Shown: positions 1 to 11,937, counted from the first letter of the stretch. The stretch is DNA of 64,000 nt from Terebella lapidaria (GCA_949152475.1 OX424569.1:31541950-31605949), one strand, 5' to 3'. A program made the numbers and translations. Notes: a model not told the origin generated them from the letters alone.

Positions 1-102
1 ATGCCCGACCTTCATGTACCCTCATGGTAGGGGTATGTGCGGCCCTTACTTGGAGACCATGGGGTAGTTCAAGATAATCTGTCGTACATACCCCCACAAT
101 TA

Positions 103-134
<32 letters not shown>

Positions 135-391
135 GTTGTTACAATATCGATGGGGAGACATACCCCATAAATGGGGTATGTCATGCCATCTTAGTAACAC
201 CACAAATGTATCTGGATTCATTCCTATGGGCCTGGGTGTCCTAGTAGGGCTGGTGGTCGGGGTTTGGGACGGCGTGAAGCTAAAATGGAATACCGGCTTT
301 TCCTTATTAAACTATGGTTTAACAAGTAAATGCGAGTCGCACTTACCCCATGGGGTAAGTACGACCAAAGTCGGACATACCCCTATCGATA

Positions 392-426
<35 letters not shown>

Positions 427-540
427 GTTATTATTATTAATGTTATTATTATTATTAATTATTATTCATCTTTCGTCGTCCGTCTTCCATCGTCGTCGTC
501 CGTCTACATTTTTAGGTTACCGGACCTAAGGTCTTTTTAA
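1..540. repeat. TTA/ATT microsatellites with perfect palindromes
   Basis: Two (TTA/ATT)n runs lie at about 106-134 and 391-466. Between and around them are short inverted repeats built on the word CATACCCC: a 10-bp arm pair with a 2-bp spacer at 159-180, and a perfect 20-bp palindrome at 341-360. The right end (about 440-540) has GTCGTCCGTC-type words and a GGTTACCGGACC stretch. That stretch resembles the hairpin end of the satellite-bearing elements further right, so this may be the decayed end of a related element. The long reading frame across the run only translates the microsatellite into Leu and Ile tracts and is not a gene. Confidence 0.7.
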
Positions 541-638
541 AGAATTGAAGAAGTTGGCAATTTAACCCAATGTTAAATTTCATCCCCTACATGGATTTTT
601 TCGATGTACGAGTTAAATAATGCTTCAAAATAAACATA

Positions 639-1190
639 TGTGGCGATTTTGCCCAAACATCGCGGCAGGAGTCTTTGCAAAACACTAGCAATATTACGGC
701 CTATTTTTAGACCGCTCGAGTTTGGAGCGTGCGCTGCCTAGCAACGCACTGTACCTAATCGCGCCCAGTAAACTATAACAAGTGGTTTGACCTAGTTTCT
801 CCTCCCGCCTCTTGGCTCGATATATATACGCGAGCACTTGCTTGGTCTGAGAGATTGTCCCAGAGCAAGCCAAGAGGCAGGACGAGAGGCTCGCCATGAG
901 CTTTACGTCCCTGTATCTTGGGTAAGGCCCACGCGGGCCCTGGGGACGATTTCCATTGGGGGCCCGGGCTGGGGTAGAGACAGTTGCTGACTCGGGGGCG
1001 CAAGCCCTGTGGATCGCCAGTCTCTTCTCCACCCGGGATGGTGTGACACAGGCTCTGGCAGACCGTCGGGCTGGCTCAGAGTTCCATCTCTGCGACAGTG
1101 CCTTCGGCGAGGCCGGCCAGCAACATGCCCATGTGTACGGGTTCCGTGGTGCCGCTCCCATGGCACCTCGGGCTCTACATACGGCTACAT
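639..1190 (+). mobile_element. Solo-LTR-like copy related to the Gypsy element at 15.4-26.1 kb
   Basis: The stretch begins TGTGGCGATTTTGCCC and follows the LTR at 15378-16112 block by block. Shared blocks include CAGTAAACTATAACAA, a TATA-like TATATATA, GGCTCGCCATGAGCTTT, CTGGGGACGATTTCCAT, GTTGCTGACTCGGGGGCG and CTGTGGATCGCCAGT. Many differences and length changes make it clearly older than the complete element. No internal gag or pol sequence follows it, so I read it as a solo LTR or LTR fragment. The right boundary is uncertain because similarity fades after about 1150. Confidence 0.75.
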
Positions 1191-1232
1191 TACCATAACT
1201 GTGTTAGACGTGGAATCAATACCCAGTATTAA

Positions 1233-1620
1233 TCCGAGCAAACAAAACAGGGTCCGTTATCCAATCTCATAGTCCGGGGACAGAAAGTCATATCAGGCAT
1301 ACGAAGTGAGAGAAAACAAAAATGACAGGGAAACTCATGAACCCCCGTAAATGGCCATTAGGAGGTGAAATCAGGTGTTCCGGAAAGAGTGAGCATTTCC
1401 TGCCCCACTAGTGGCACCCGTCATGAATTCCCCAAAATTCCGAGCGAGCAAAACAGAGTCCGTTATCCAATCTCATAATCCGGGGACAGAAAGTCATATC
1501 AGGCAAACGAAGTGAGCAAACAAAACAGGGTCCTTGATCCAATCTCACAGTCCGGGGACAGAAAGTAACATCAGGCACACGAAGCGAGAGAAAACGAAAA
1601 CGACAAGGAAACTCATGAAC
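1233..1620. repeat. Three-unit direct repeat
   Basis: Three copies (about 1233-1352, 1440-1512, 1513-1620) share the words AAACAGGGTCC, CCAATCTCA, CCGGGGACAGAAAGT and CATCAGGCA. The first and third also share GGAAACTCATGAACCCCC. Unit length varies because the copies are trimmed differently. No coding potential was seen. Confidence 0.7.
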
Positions 1621-2579
1621 CCCCCAAAAACATGCATATTCATTTTTGTAATATGCATGGTGTAGTTAAGAAGTTGGTGAGATGCATGTGTTATGTCGTA
1701 GTGTATGACGGCCGGACTCGTTCCGGGCTGACTGTACCTGGTTGTAGTATTCCGTAGAGTAGTGCCGGACGCCCTGTAGCGGGCGCCCGCCAAACTTTAC
1801 ACATATTTACTTAATATACATTGACTATGCCTTCAAACTCCAAAATCAGCTCAATATGTTCATTCTGTACACCAGTACGTGCATAAACACGATGAAAGCC
1901 CCGAATTTGTTCGAATTTATTTAATCCCATTTTGGACTGAAATTCAACATTGGGGTAGATTGCGCTCGAAATACGGTTCTCGTCACGAAATGAAATCAAA
2001 TCATCCCGATTGTTTCACCGGTAGATCTAGATAGTATTCTTCATTAAATCTTTCTGCTTCGAATTCGATCGGAAAATACAAATTACAGTTAGTTTTGCCG
2101 AAGTTCGCCAGGTGGGGCAAATAGTAAATAATCATGATGTTTCTTTCAACCGCTAGGGCGCGCCACCACTCACACATCTGCACAATCCATCAGAATTTGC
2201 ATGACGATCTGTTTCCATGTAGGCGAGCGGGGCTGCCATAGTTTAATGTTTTTTTGGATTCATATTTCATGAGAAGCATGCAGAATACATAGGATGCCAG
2301 CTAAGAAAAAACTTAAATTGCCTTATGGCAATATTCGTGATATGTTCAGCAAGGTAGCTGAGCATTGTGAATAATAATTATAATTGTTAATTCATATCAA
2401 CTAATCAAGTAAAATATATAATGAATAGATTCCAGATATATTTTACACAGCATATACGGATTGATATTTTGATATTTATAGTTATCAATGGATTTGAGAT
2501 CGTGTCAATAATAGCAAACGAATGTGTTATGTATCATTGAAACTTGGAATGTCCCATTGCTTTGAATGTCAAGGAGCCA
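1621..2579. other. Unassigned intergenic DNA
   Basis: AT-rich sequence with only short reading frames on either strand. I see no domain, splice-supported exon or repeat with a partner elsewhere in the window. Confidence 0.5.
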
Positions 2580-3362
2580 ACTGACCCACTGTTCAAAGGC
2601 TCTAGCCCTCTCTCTGGATTCCTAAGCTGTAAAGTCGATAATAAGCGAGACATTAGCCATTTTGTCCTGTGACCTTGCAAATGAGGTCAAAGGTCAAATT
2701 CAAGGTCACGATAATATTCAGAATATATAATTTCCTATATGCTGACAATTGATTCCCAAGCTGTAAAGTCGATAATAAGCGAGATTTTAGCCATTTTGTG
2801 CTGTGACCTTGAGAATGAGGTCTAAGGTCAAATTCAAGGTCACGAGAATACTCGGCATATATGATTTCCTATATGTGCACAATTGATTCCTAATGTCTAA
2901 TCCCAATATTAAATGAGATATTAGGAGAAATTTGTCCCCAGTATAAAGCATAGGCTAATTTAACATGGGAAAGTCCTATCTGGGACACGTCAAAAAAATC
3001 ATAATGGCTGCCACACGCAGACCGACGATTCAAGGGCAACGAAACTTATACACAGCACAAAGGTATATCAGGGGATTCTTTTGAAACAAAAATCTCACAA
3101 CTGATCAGACAGTTTTTGAGAAAATGGCCGCCAAAGTCCAAAATTGGCCATTTTTGTCCATTTTGGTAAAAACGATTCAATCGACAAAAAAAAATGGTCG
3201 GGAGATATGGGCCCATAGAACATATTTTGTGAATTACAGCAATATTCATCGAACAGATTTTTCCCAGCGTTTGACAACGTCGACGCGGACGCCGACGGAC
3301 GGACGCCGGACGCAACCTGACGACAATAGCTTATCGGACCATAGGTCCGGTAAGCTAAAAAA
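2580..3362 (+). mobile_element. Satellite-bearing non-autonomous element, short copy
   Basis: The left part holds about two and a half units of a roughly 133-bp satellite. Each unit reads CTAAGCTGTAAAGTCGATAA, then TGACCTTG, AGGTCAAAGGTCA, CAAGGTCA and TTTCCTATATG. The right part (about 2900-3362) matches 11420-11905 over its whole length, including GGGAAAGTCC, GCAACGAAACTTATA and AAATGGCCGCCA. It ends in an imperfect 13-bp-stem hairpin at 3328-3356 (stem around TCGGACC-ATA-GGTCCGG) followed by CTAAAA. A tandem-repeat core plus a 3' hairpin is the layout of Helitron/Helentron-related non-autonomous elements, known as 'pearl'-type elements in bivalves. The family assignment is inference. The left boundary is approximate. 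Confidence 0.65.
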
Positions 3363-5277
3363 AAAAAGGCTTCAAACTACTGTAAAATGATAAACTATTA
3401 AATTTTCTAGGATTAAATTTAACCATTGCACATATGTAAATCAGATGTGTTTTTAGTTGGATGGTTATTAATGGTTCAGTGGTCATGCTGTTGGTGATAT
3501 AATATTCGAACATTGACATTGACAATGCACTGAACCCCATGATAAATTTTGGCCAATGGTACACGAGTAACCTACAGGACCCTTGGTCCTATATTTTTAT
3601 ATAGACGGTACTGATGAGGACTGGAATGATCTCTGTTAATAACTGGTTACAATATTCCCCGTGATGGTTTGTATGTTGTAATGTATTTAGATAATGTAGA
3701 AGTAGCCGGGTTCGACTCCCGGGCTGGGCCTTGCAGTTTGCAAAATACTTCCGGTGATAAAGGGACACATTGCCCAGTTGTCCCGCTTCTACTTTTATTT
3801 TATTCCTTCGATTTTGCTTCATAGTGAGATGTGTCTCACTCATTCGTAAAACCGTTTTTGTTTCAAAGTGTTAATTAGTTGATGCACTGAAATTTGCATA
3901 CGGTTTAGGTAATTACATGTATGGCATATCCTAATACCTTTTTTTCACATGGTACGTTTTAATCCTTGCAGTAGGCAGCAATATCACAACGAAGCCTACT
4001 GAAACTCCAGCAGCTCTCTGATCCACGATCTCATCGGAAGAAAGCTGCTTCGGAACTGATGCTGTGAAGACCAGTTCCAACATTGCCCAGCTAGAGCGAT
4101 TAATCACCAGAGTTTGCAGGTTCACAGGTAGATGGCTAAGTTTCCGTTGCTGGACTAGCAATTACCACACAAAGGAAGAAGCTATAGCAAGGGAAGCAAC
4201 ATTCCAGCGTGCAACTACAGTGAATTTCGTTGCGACTTGGATGAGACAGTGCGACCAAAACAGCGTTCGTCCGTCTATCGCCCGCACATACATGTACCTT
4301 ACCACAAAATAATTAGCACATAATTAGTACCTTAGCCCAGTTTGAGCCATTTTCTCAGAATATGTCAGAGTAAGTTACTTTTTGACATGATGAGATTACT
4401 TATTTTAATAATCCAGCTGTTGAAGGTGTTGGTGCATCATTCAGTGAAATCGAACCCAGTCAATTAATAAAACTTTACGTAGATACTCTATATTCGCTCA
4501 TTCATTCGCACATACATCACAACTGTACCCCATATACATGACATTTCCAGACAGAGGGTGAGAAATTGTTATGTTTATACTGACAACACCAGAAAAACCC
4601 CATGTTGCCAGCTGGCCATTGAAGATATTTTCTGGAACACCTCTCATTAAAATATCGGCTCTATCCTGAGTAAAGGGCTTTCGATAGCTGAGCATTGACG
4701 ATATTTCCCATAAAACAATTTGCTTTTTCGAATTCCCATGAAAACTTGTTATGAAACGGTCGAGATATAAACTAAACTTGTACATGGTTTGAAACCATTG
4801 AAATTACAAGAATGCTACCCTTCTCAAACAAAGAATTCCTACATTGCAAACACGTATACACATTGAGGCAAACATACGAATATTTTCAGCATTATGTATA
4901 TACATATATATTAAAATATACGAAACTAACACCGGTACATGATAACGGTACATGGTAACTCACAACGGTAGAACTACAAGGTACATGAAAGGATCATATA
5001 TTGCACATATCATGTTAAATGACACAGCGAAAAGAGAGTAGTAAGCAATCAATATTCACAATTTAATACTGTATGTAGGCCTAAGAATAAAACTTAAACA
5101 CAAGCATAATAGGTTTTGAAATTTGAGTCTATTTCTGGTGTTATGTATAACTGCATAAACATCTGAAATATTTAAGCACGATAAACCATGAACGTGGTGT
5201 TGTTTATATCTAAAGGTCTTAATATTTCATTAATGTCTACATTTGATGTTCATAATTCAAATATGAAACACATTCAC
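3363..5277. other. Unassigned intergenic DNA
   Basis: Nothing here reads as a convincing gene. The open frames are under 100 codons, show no recognisable domain and are not joined by plausible splice sites. An isolated tRNA T-arm-like motif is listed separately. Confidence 0.5.
3706..3722 (+). other. Isolated tRNA T-arm / B-box-like motif
   Basis: CCGGG-TTCGACT-CCCGG forms a perfect 5-bp stem with a 7-nt loop and contains GGTTCGACTCC, a match to the pol III B-box consensus. I find no A box or D arm at the right distance upstream, so it is not a tRNA gene. It may be the remnant of a tRNA-derived SINE. Confidence 0.3.
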
Positions 5278-5362
5278 CAATGACCCTGCAGCTAGCCGCC
5301 GAACGTTATCTGACCCAATTCTTTTGTGTTGGGGTCAGGTCATGTTTATGTTCTCGTTCTGT
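5278..5362 (+). repeat. Outer terminal inverted repeat, left
   Basis: The reverse complement of 11938-12022 with only a few mismatches by eye. It begins near CCCTGCAGCTAGCC and marks the left limit of the large palindromic element. Confidence 0.75.
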
Positions 5363-6678
5363 TGTCTTCAAAAGTCCGACACATGATGTAAACAGGTGAA
5401 AAATAACAATTTCCAAGTAAGTACACTTTTAAAATCTATTCGATTCCATGTCCGAGGATGTTATGTAAAGTTGTGCATTGAGATTGCTACACAGGGACTA
5501 ACAGTTTGGATGAAAAGTGTCTTGCACTGCCACGATGTAACACTAAATTCCGGGATGGATGTAAACTTCCCTCAATTTGGAGCATGAAAAATTAGTATTT
5601 TTGAGAGACAATTAGCATACATATACAAAGGCTGTTCAGTTTGAAGTTTATATACAATAAATTGTTGTATCTGTCCGATATTTTTGTGTTGTCAATTAAT
5701 CCGTGATATGTTAACGTTTTGAGGCTCGGGTAAACGTTCTGTTGATGCTTGAAATGTAATCATGGTTTTCTACTCTCGCCGTATGGGAGCAACATCTATG
5801 AGGTTGAGAAAATCTCGAGCTTTTAGGTTCATTGTTCGATGCATTGTATAGGACGAACGAAACTAAACAGCACTCGCATATATTAAATCCTGACTATAAT
5901 TCGATCCACAGAATGTTAACCACGGTAGCAGAACGTCATTTCCACAACAAAACAATTATCACTCGTGTATTACACCTATTCATGCCCTGTTTTCACATAC
6001 TATCCAATATGAGCATTAAATGTTATATATGACATTTCGCAATATTGTTTTATGACTAAAATTAGGTACAGAAATAGAGTGAATAGTGAACGATGTTCGT
6101 GGAAATGAGCAAAGTGTCAACATTACATGACACTTTTTTCAATAATGGGCTATAAAATTAAGACTCTAAGCAATACATACAATTCTAGGGTATTCGTGAC
6201 ATGGAATCCACATGTTAGTACAAGAGTATTAGCTCAAACCTAGCCCTAGCCTAGAAAAAATTTGCAGAAAGCTGAATTTTTCAGGATACCTTCAGAAATT
6301 CATATACATTACCATAATGCAAAGTTCTGCGAGTTCTACCATGTGGCATTTTCAAAAATTCAAGATGGCCGTCACCGTATATCGCGATAGATTCCAAAAC
6401 AGAAGTATGCTAATATCTTCTCAACCACATGACATAGAACAATGATTTTGGTGTCTACACCTATGTTTTTGGGTACGCCGAATCCGATAAAGCCATATCC
6501 ATGTTGTTTGGAGCTCATCTAATCACCCTGAACCCAATTTGACTTCCAACGAGGGCATAAACAGCCACTGAATACAACAAACAAATAATTTGTAAATCTA
6601 TAATGCACACACATTATGTATTACAAAATTTGCAACATCAATAATACACAATGATACACCAAAAATATGTGATTCATG

Positions 6679-8069
6679 TCACACTTTTGTACTTGTTTCA
6701 TTTTCTTCATCAACAACAGTGGAATTTTTGTAATTGTGGCTACTGCACACCGTACACATGGCGGCACACTCCAAGCCTGTCTTGTAACAGCCACATGATT
6801 TTCCACACCCAACTTTGCATGAACAAGGCACTATTTTTAGCACCATTTTCTCTGGAGTAACAGCCCTGTCAGTCTGAACTGGAATAAGCAGCCCCTCTTT
6901 GTATTGCCATCCCCAACGAGTAGGCGGCAAGATATTTCCATACCATTGCTGAACAGCATGGTATGTTCTGAAGCTGTGGAACTTCGCAGCTGCTGAAGTT
7001 GGGGGAAGTGACTCCAACTTGAAGCCAGATGAGGATATGGATGTCCTGTTGACAGCACGGAACTACATGGCATATCGATGATCGACCAGTGACTTTGCTT
7101 GTTTGGCTCCATACAGGCGCAGCAGAAACAATTCGCCTACTCGTGCTACGTCTTCATGAGAGCTATCAGGTCGAGAGAAGACGCCCAAACACTCCCAGTT
7201 TTTGTCACTCTCAATCAGTGCAATAACCTTCTTCTTGTCTTGATTTTAGAGTGCCGAAACCGTATCACACCCTGTGATGGCATGTACAAACATCAAGTGT
7301 TGTTTGATACAGTCGAAAGCTGTCTGGAATTCTGCAATACTGTACATCTGGAATGCATTCCATCCGAACAGCAAATGTAGGTCCATGCTTGGCGTAGCTT
7401 GTGCAACCAACATCACAAGCAAGTCTGTATCTGTAGCCACGACCACAACAGGTTCATTTGTTGACTGAGCAAAATCCATGGCGACTGATACAATCAGACA
7501 GTCAGCATCTGCATTGACCTTTGATCTCACATTTGTGTGTCAAATGTTTTATCAACCGTGCCTATTTCGGGCATTGCCCAGAAACGCCTGTTTTGATAAG
7601 GTGGTTTTCATTTCAAGCTCAAACAGGATGTCAGCAGATGTGTTCTTTCAGCACAATTTTGTTTAGGAAATGTCCTCGTATCCATCAAACACGATCACTG
7701 TCTGCAACCCGTAGCAGCCAATCACATATGACACATAGTTGTCACACACCTGGTCGTAAGTGGCATCAGCAGGCCAAGGGAGGTTTTGGAGGAGGTGACC
7801 TCCATCAAGGACAAATCGTGGTCCCTCAGGTAGTTGAAGCTGGACACTCACTTTCGATTTGACGACATTTGCCAAAACACTCTTCATGTTTTTCCTCATG
7901 ATCCCTTTATCGAACAAGGATGGTGTTTTTTTATAGCAAATTCGTGAAGCAGGTACACTATCATCTCTGAGTTGTCTTTAATCACACATATGACCCTCAT
8001 GAATAATAGTGTAGTGTTTCCTTCCACCTCAACACCCCGGACTGTGATTTTGTTTCTCTCACCACTCAT
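6679..8069 (-). pseudogene. PIN/FEN-like nuclease with C-terminal CXC domain, left copy (decayed)
   Basis: The minus-strand reading starts at an ATG at 8067-8069 (MSGERNKITVRGVE...) within the spacer, so this copy keeps the 5' end that the right copy lacks. It continues through FVLDGGHLLQNLPWP and IVFDGYED (PIN N-terminal part), DADCLIVSVAMD, VVATDTDLLVML and HAITGCDT (acidic residues as in FEN1/XPG-like PIN nucleases), and LPPTSAAAKFHSFRTYH. It ends with the Cys-rich CSCKVGCGKSCGCY...C..C (tesmin/TSO1-like CXC pattern). These motifs lie in different frames (7663-7917, 7246-7530, 6679-7017), so the gene is broken by frameshifts. The family is widespread as dispersed multicopy genes in invertebrates. 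The nuclease role is inferred from motifs. Confidence 0.7.
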
Positions 8070-8081
8070 GCTGACAGAAGC

Positions 8082-9336
8082 ATGATCACATGTGTGATTA
8101 AAGACAACTCAGAGATCAAAGTGTACCTGCTTCACGAATTTGCTAAACAACCACCATCTTTGTTCGATAAAGTGAGTGTCCAGCTTCAACTACCTGAGGG
8201 GCCACGATTTGTCCTTGATGGAGGTCACCTCCTCCAAAACCTCCCTTGGCCTGCTGATGCCACGTACAACCAGGTGTCTGACAACTATGTGTCATATGTG
8301 ATTGGCTGCTACGGGTTGCAGACAGTGATCATGTCTGATGGATAAGGGGACATTTCCTCCACAAAATGTGCTGAAAGAACACATCTGCTGACATCCTGTT
8401 TGACCCACACATCAAAACAGGCGTTTCTGGGCAATGCCCGAAATGAGGACCGGTTGATAAAACATTTGACACACAAATGTGAGATCAAAGGTCTAACGGT
8501 CAAACAGAGCAATGCAGATGCTGACTGGCTGATTGTATCAGTCGCCATGGATGTTGCTCAGTCAACAAATGAACCTGTTGTGGTCGTGGCTACAGATACA
8601 GACTTGCTTGTGATGCTGGTTGCACAAGCTACGCCAAGCATGGACCTACATTTGCTGTTCGGACGGAATGCATTCCAGATGTACAGTATTGCAGACAGCT
8701 TTCGACCGTATCAAACAACACTTGATGTTTGTACATGCCATCACAGGGTGTGATACGGTTTCGGCACTCTAAAATCAAGGCAAGAAGAAGGTTATTGCAC
8801 TGATTGAGAGTGACAAAAACTGGGAGTGTTTGGGCGTCTTCTCTCGACCTGATAGTTCTCATGAAGACGTAGCACGAGTAGGCGAATTGTTTCTGCTGCG
8901 CCTGTATGGAGCCAAACAAGCGAAGTCACTGGTCAATCATCGATATGCCATGTACTTCCGTGCTGTCAACAGGACATCCATATCCTCATCTGGCTTCAAG
9001 TTAGGGTCTCTTCCTCCAACTTCAGCAGCTGCGAAGTTCCACAGCTTCAGAACATACCATGCTATTCAGCAATGGTATGGAAATGTCCTGCCGCCTACTA
9101 GTTGGGGATGGCAATACAAGGAGGGCCTGCTTTTTCCAGTTGAGACTGACAGGGCTGTTACTCCAGAACAAGTGCTAAAAATGGTGTCTTGTTCATGCAA
9201 AGTTGGGTGTGGAAAATCATGTGGCTGTTACAAGGCAGGCTTGGAGTGTACCGTCATGTGTACGGTGTGCAGTAGCCACAATTGCAAAAATTCCACTGTT
9301 GTCGATAAAGAAAATGAAATAAGTACAGAAGTGTGA
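8082..9336 (+). pseudogene. PIN/FEN-like nuclease with C-terminal CXC domain, right copy (decayed)
   Basis: The mirror copy of the left-arm gene. It lacks the first roughly 30 codons and an 18-codon block that the left copy has after LFDK (its reading goes straight to VSVQLQLPEG), a 54-nt in-frame difference. A stop follows VIMSDG where the left copy reads VIVFDGYED. The central part (8400-8753) keeps DADWLIVSVAMD and VVATDTDLLVML. The C-terminal part (8830-9336, 168 codons) is intact through LPPTSAAAKFHSFRTYH and the CXC motif CSCKVGCGKSCGCY. The reading frame is interrupted several times, so it is a pseudogene. The flanking DNA (9337-9802) also mirrors the left arm (6211-6680). Confidence 0.7.
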
Positions 9337-9802
9337 CATAAATACATATTGTTTGTGTATTATTGTGTATTATTGATGTTGCCAATTTTGTAATACACAT
9401 GTGTTTGCATTAAAGAGTTACATACATGTATGCAAAAGTATTCGTTTGTTGTATTTAGTGGCTGATTACGCCCTCGTTGGAAGCCAAATTGGGTTCAGGG
9501 TGATTAGATGAGCTCCAAACAACATGGATATGGCTTTATCGGATTCGGCGTACCCAAAAACATAGGTGTAGACACCAAAATCATTGTTCTATGTCATGTG
9601 GTTGAGAAGATATTAGCATACTTCTGTTTTGGAATCTATCGTGATATACGATGGCGGCCATCTTGGATTTTTGAAAATGCCACAAAGTAGAACTCACAGA
9701 ACTTTGCATTATGGTAATGTATATGACTCTCTGAAGGTATCCTGAAAAATTCAGCTTTCTACAATTTTTTCCAGGTTACAGCCTAATACTCCTGTACTAT
9801 GT

Positions 9803-11905
9803 AGTCGATGCACAAGTCCAACAATATGATGAGGAAAATTAGCCCAAGGGCTAAGATAGGTCCCCGGACAATATATAATAGCTATTTTTCCCGTGGCCTT
9901 GAAAATAAAGTCGCTGGTCAAATTCAAAGTCACGAGAGTATTCCACAACCAGTATATGATTTCCTATAAGCTCACAATTGATTACTAAGCTGTAAATTCA
10001 ATAATAAGCGAGATATTAGCCATTTTGTGCTCTGACCTTGAAAATCAGATCAAAGGTCAAATTCAGGGTCATGACAAAATTCAGAATATAACATTTCCTA
10101 TAGGTTCATAATTGATTCCTAAGCTGTAAAGTCAATAATAAGCGAGATATTAGCCATTTTGTGCTTTTGACCTTGAAAATAAGGTCAAAGATCCAATTCA
10201 AGGTCACGACAATATTCAGCAAATATCATTTCCTATATGTCCACAATTGATTGTAAGCTGTAACGTCGATAATAAGCGACATATTAGCCATTTTGTCATG
10301 TGGCCTAGAAACTGAGGTCAAAGGTCAAATTCAAGGTCATGACAATATTCGGCATATATCATTTTCTACATGTCAACAATTGATTCTCAAGTTGTAAAGT
10401 CGACAAAAACGAAATATTAGCCATTTTGTGCTCTGACCTTGGAATTCAGATCAAAGGTCAAATTCAAGGTCACAGGAATACTCGGCATATGTCATTCCCT
10501 ATATGTGCACAATTGATCACTAACATGTAAAGTCGATAATTAGCCAGATATTAGCCATTTTGTGCCTGACCTTGAAAATGAGGTCAAAAGTCAAATTCGA
10601 GGTCATCAGAATATTCGGACTATATCATTTCCTATAATGTCCACAATGATTCCTAAGCTGTAAAGTCGATATTAAGTGAGATATTAGCCATTTTTGTGCT
10701 TTGACCTTGAAAATTAAATCAAAGGTCAAATTCAGGGTCATCAAAATATTCGGACTATATCATTTCCTACATGTGCACATTGATTCCTAAGCTGTAAAGT
10801 CGATGATTAGCGACATATTAGCCATTTTGTGCTTAGACCTTGAAAATTAGGTCAAAGGTCAAATTCAAGGTCATCAAAATATTCGGTCTATATCATTCCC
10901 TATATGTGCACAATTGATTCCTAAGCTGTAAAGTCGATAATAAGTGAGATATTAGCCATTTTGTGCTCTGACCTTGAAAATCAGATCAAAGATTTATAAC
11001 ATTTCCTATAGGTTCACAATTGATACCTAAGCTGTAAAGTCGATAATAGGCGAGATACTAGCCATTTTGTGCTCTCAACCTTGAAAATGAGGTCAGAGGT
11101 GAAATTCAAGGTCACGAGAATATTCAGCATATCATTTCCTATATGTCCACAATTGATTCCTAAGCTGTAAAATCAATAATAGGTGAGATATTAGCCATTT
11201 TGTCCTGTGACCTTGAAAATGAGGTCAAAGGTCAAATTCAAGGTCATGACAATATTCTGCATATATCATTTCCTATATGTCCACAATTGATTCCTAAGCT
11301 GTAAAGTTGATAATAAGAGAGATATAAGCCATTTTGTGCTCTGACCTTGAAACTGAGGTCAGAGGTCAAATTCAAGGCCACGAAAATACTCAGCATATAT
11401 CATTTCCTATATGTCCATAATTCATTCCTAGTCTCTAATCTCAATATTAGGTGAGATATTAGGCATAATGTGTCCCATTAAAAAGCATAGGAAAATTTAA
11501 CATGGGAAAGTCCCATTTGGGACCCGTCGAGAAAATGAAAATGGCCGCCACATGCAGACCGGCGATTCAGTGGCAACGAAACTTATATATATCACTGAGG
11601 TATATGAAGGGAATCATTTGAAATAAAAATCTCAAAACTGTGCGTTTTTGAGAAAATGGCTGCCGAAGCCAGAAATTGGTCGTTTTTCGTCGAAAATGGC
11701 CGCCATTTTGAAGAAAACACGAAAATAAAAAAACTGAACAATACCCCCTTTTTGAATTATTTTTAGGCATTTCTGTGCAAAATTTCAGAAAGATTCACTC
11801 GTAAACTTTAAAGATAAAAATGTGGACGGACTACGCAGACGCCGACGACGGACGCAACGCCATGCCAATAGGTTATCGGACCATAGGTCCGGTAAGCTAA
11901 AAAAT
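9803..11905 (+). mobile_element. Satellite-bearing non-autonomous element, long copy
   Basis: The same family as 2580-3362 but with a much longer internal array. The non-satellite right part (about 11420-11905) aligns with 2900-3362 and ends in the same hairpin (TCGGACC-ATA-GGTCCGG) followed by CTAAAA at about 11871-11900. It interrupts the right arm of the large palindrome, so it inserted after that palindrome formed. The left boundary near 9803 is where arm similarity stops. Confidence 0.6.
9890..11450 (+). repeat. 133-bp satellite array with AGGTCA motifs (about 11-12 units)
   Basis: Unit starts, marked by GATTCCTAAGCTGTAAAG and variants, fall near 9970, 10108, 10246, 10378, 10513, 10645, 10780, 10914, 11022, 11153 and 11290, giving a period of about 133 bp. 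Most units carry TGACCTTGA, then AGGTCAAAGGTCA (two AGGTCA half-sites spaced by 1), then TTCAAGGTCA. Units differ at scattered positions, and one near 10,980 is internally shortened. Confidence 0.85.
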
Positions 11906-11937
11906 ATATTTTGTTCCCGTATATCTTCATATCTGGT

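Noticed and set aside
37-540. 167-codon plus-strand open frame
   Set aside because: It is the translation of TTA/ATT microsatellites (Leu and Ile tracts) and has no domain.
3661-3740. tRNA gene
   Set aside because: Only the T arm/B box is present. No D arm, anticodon arm or acceptor pairing was found.
4064-4312. Small genes on either strand around 3.9-4.8 kb
   Set aside because: Frames are under 100 codons, mutually overlapping, and show no domain or codon pattern.
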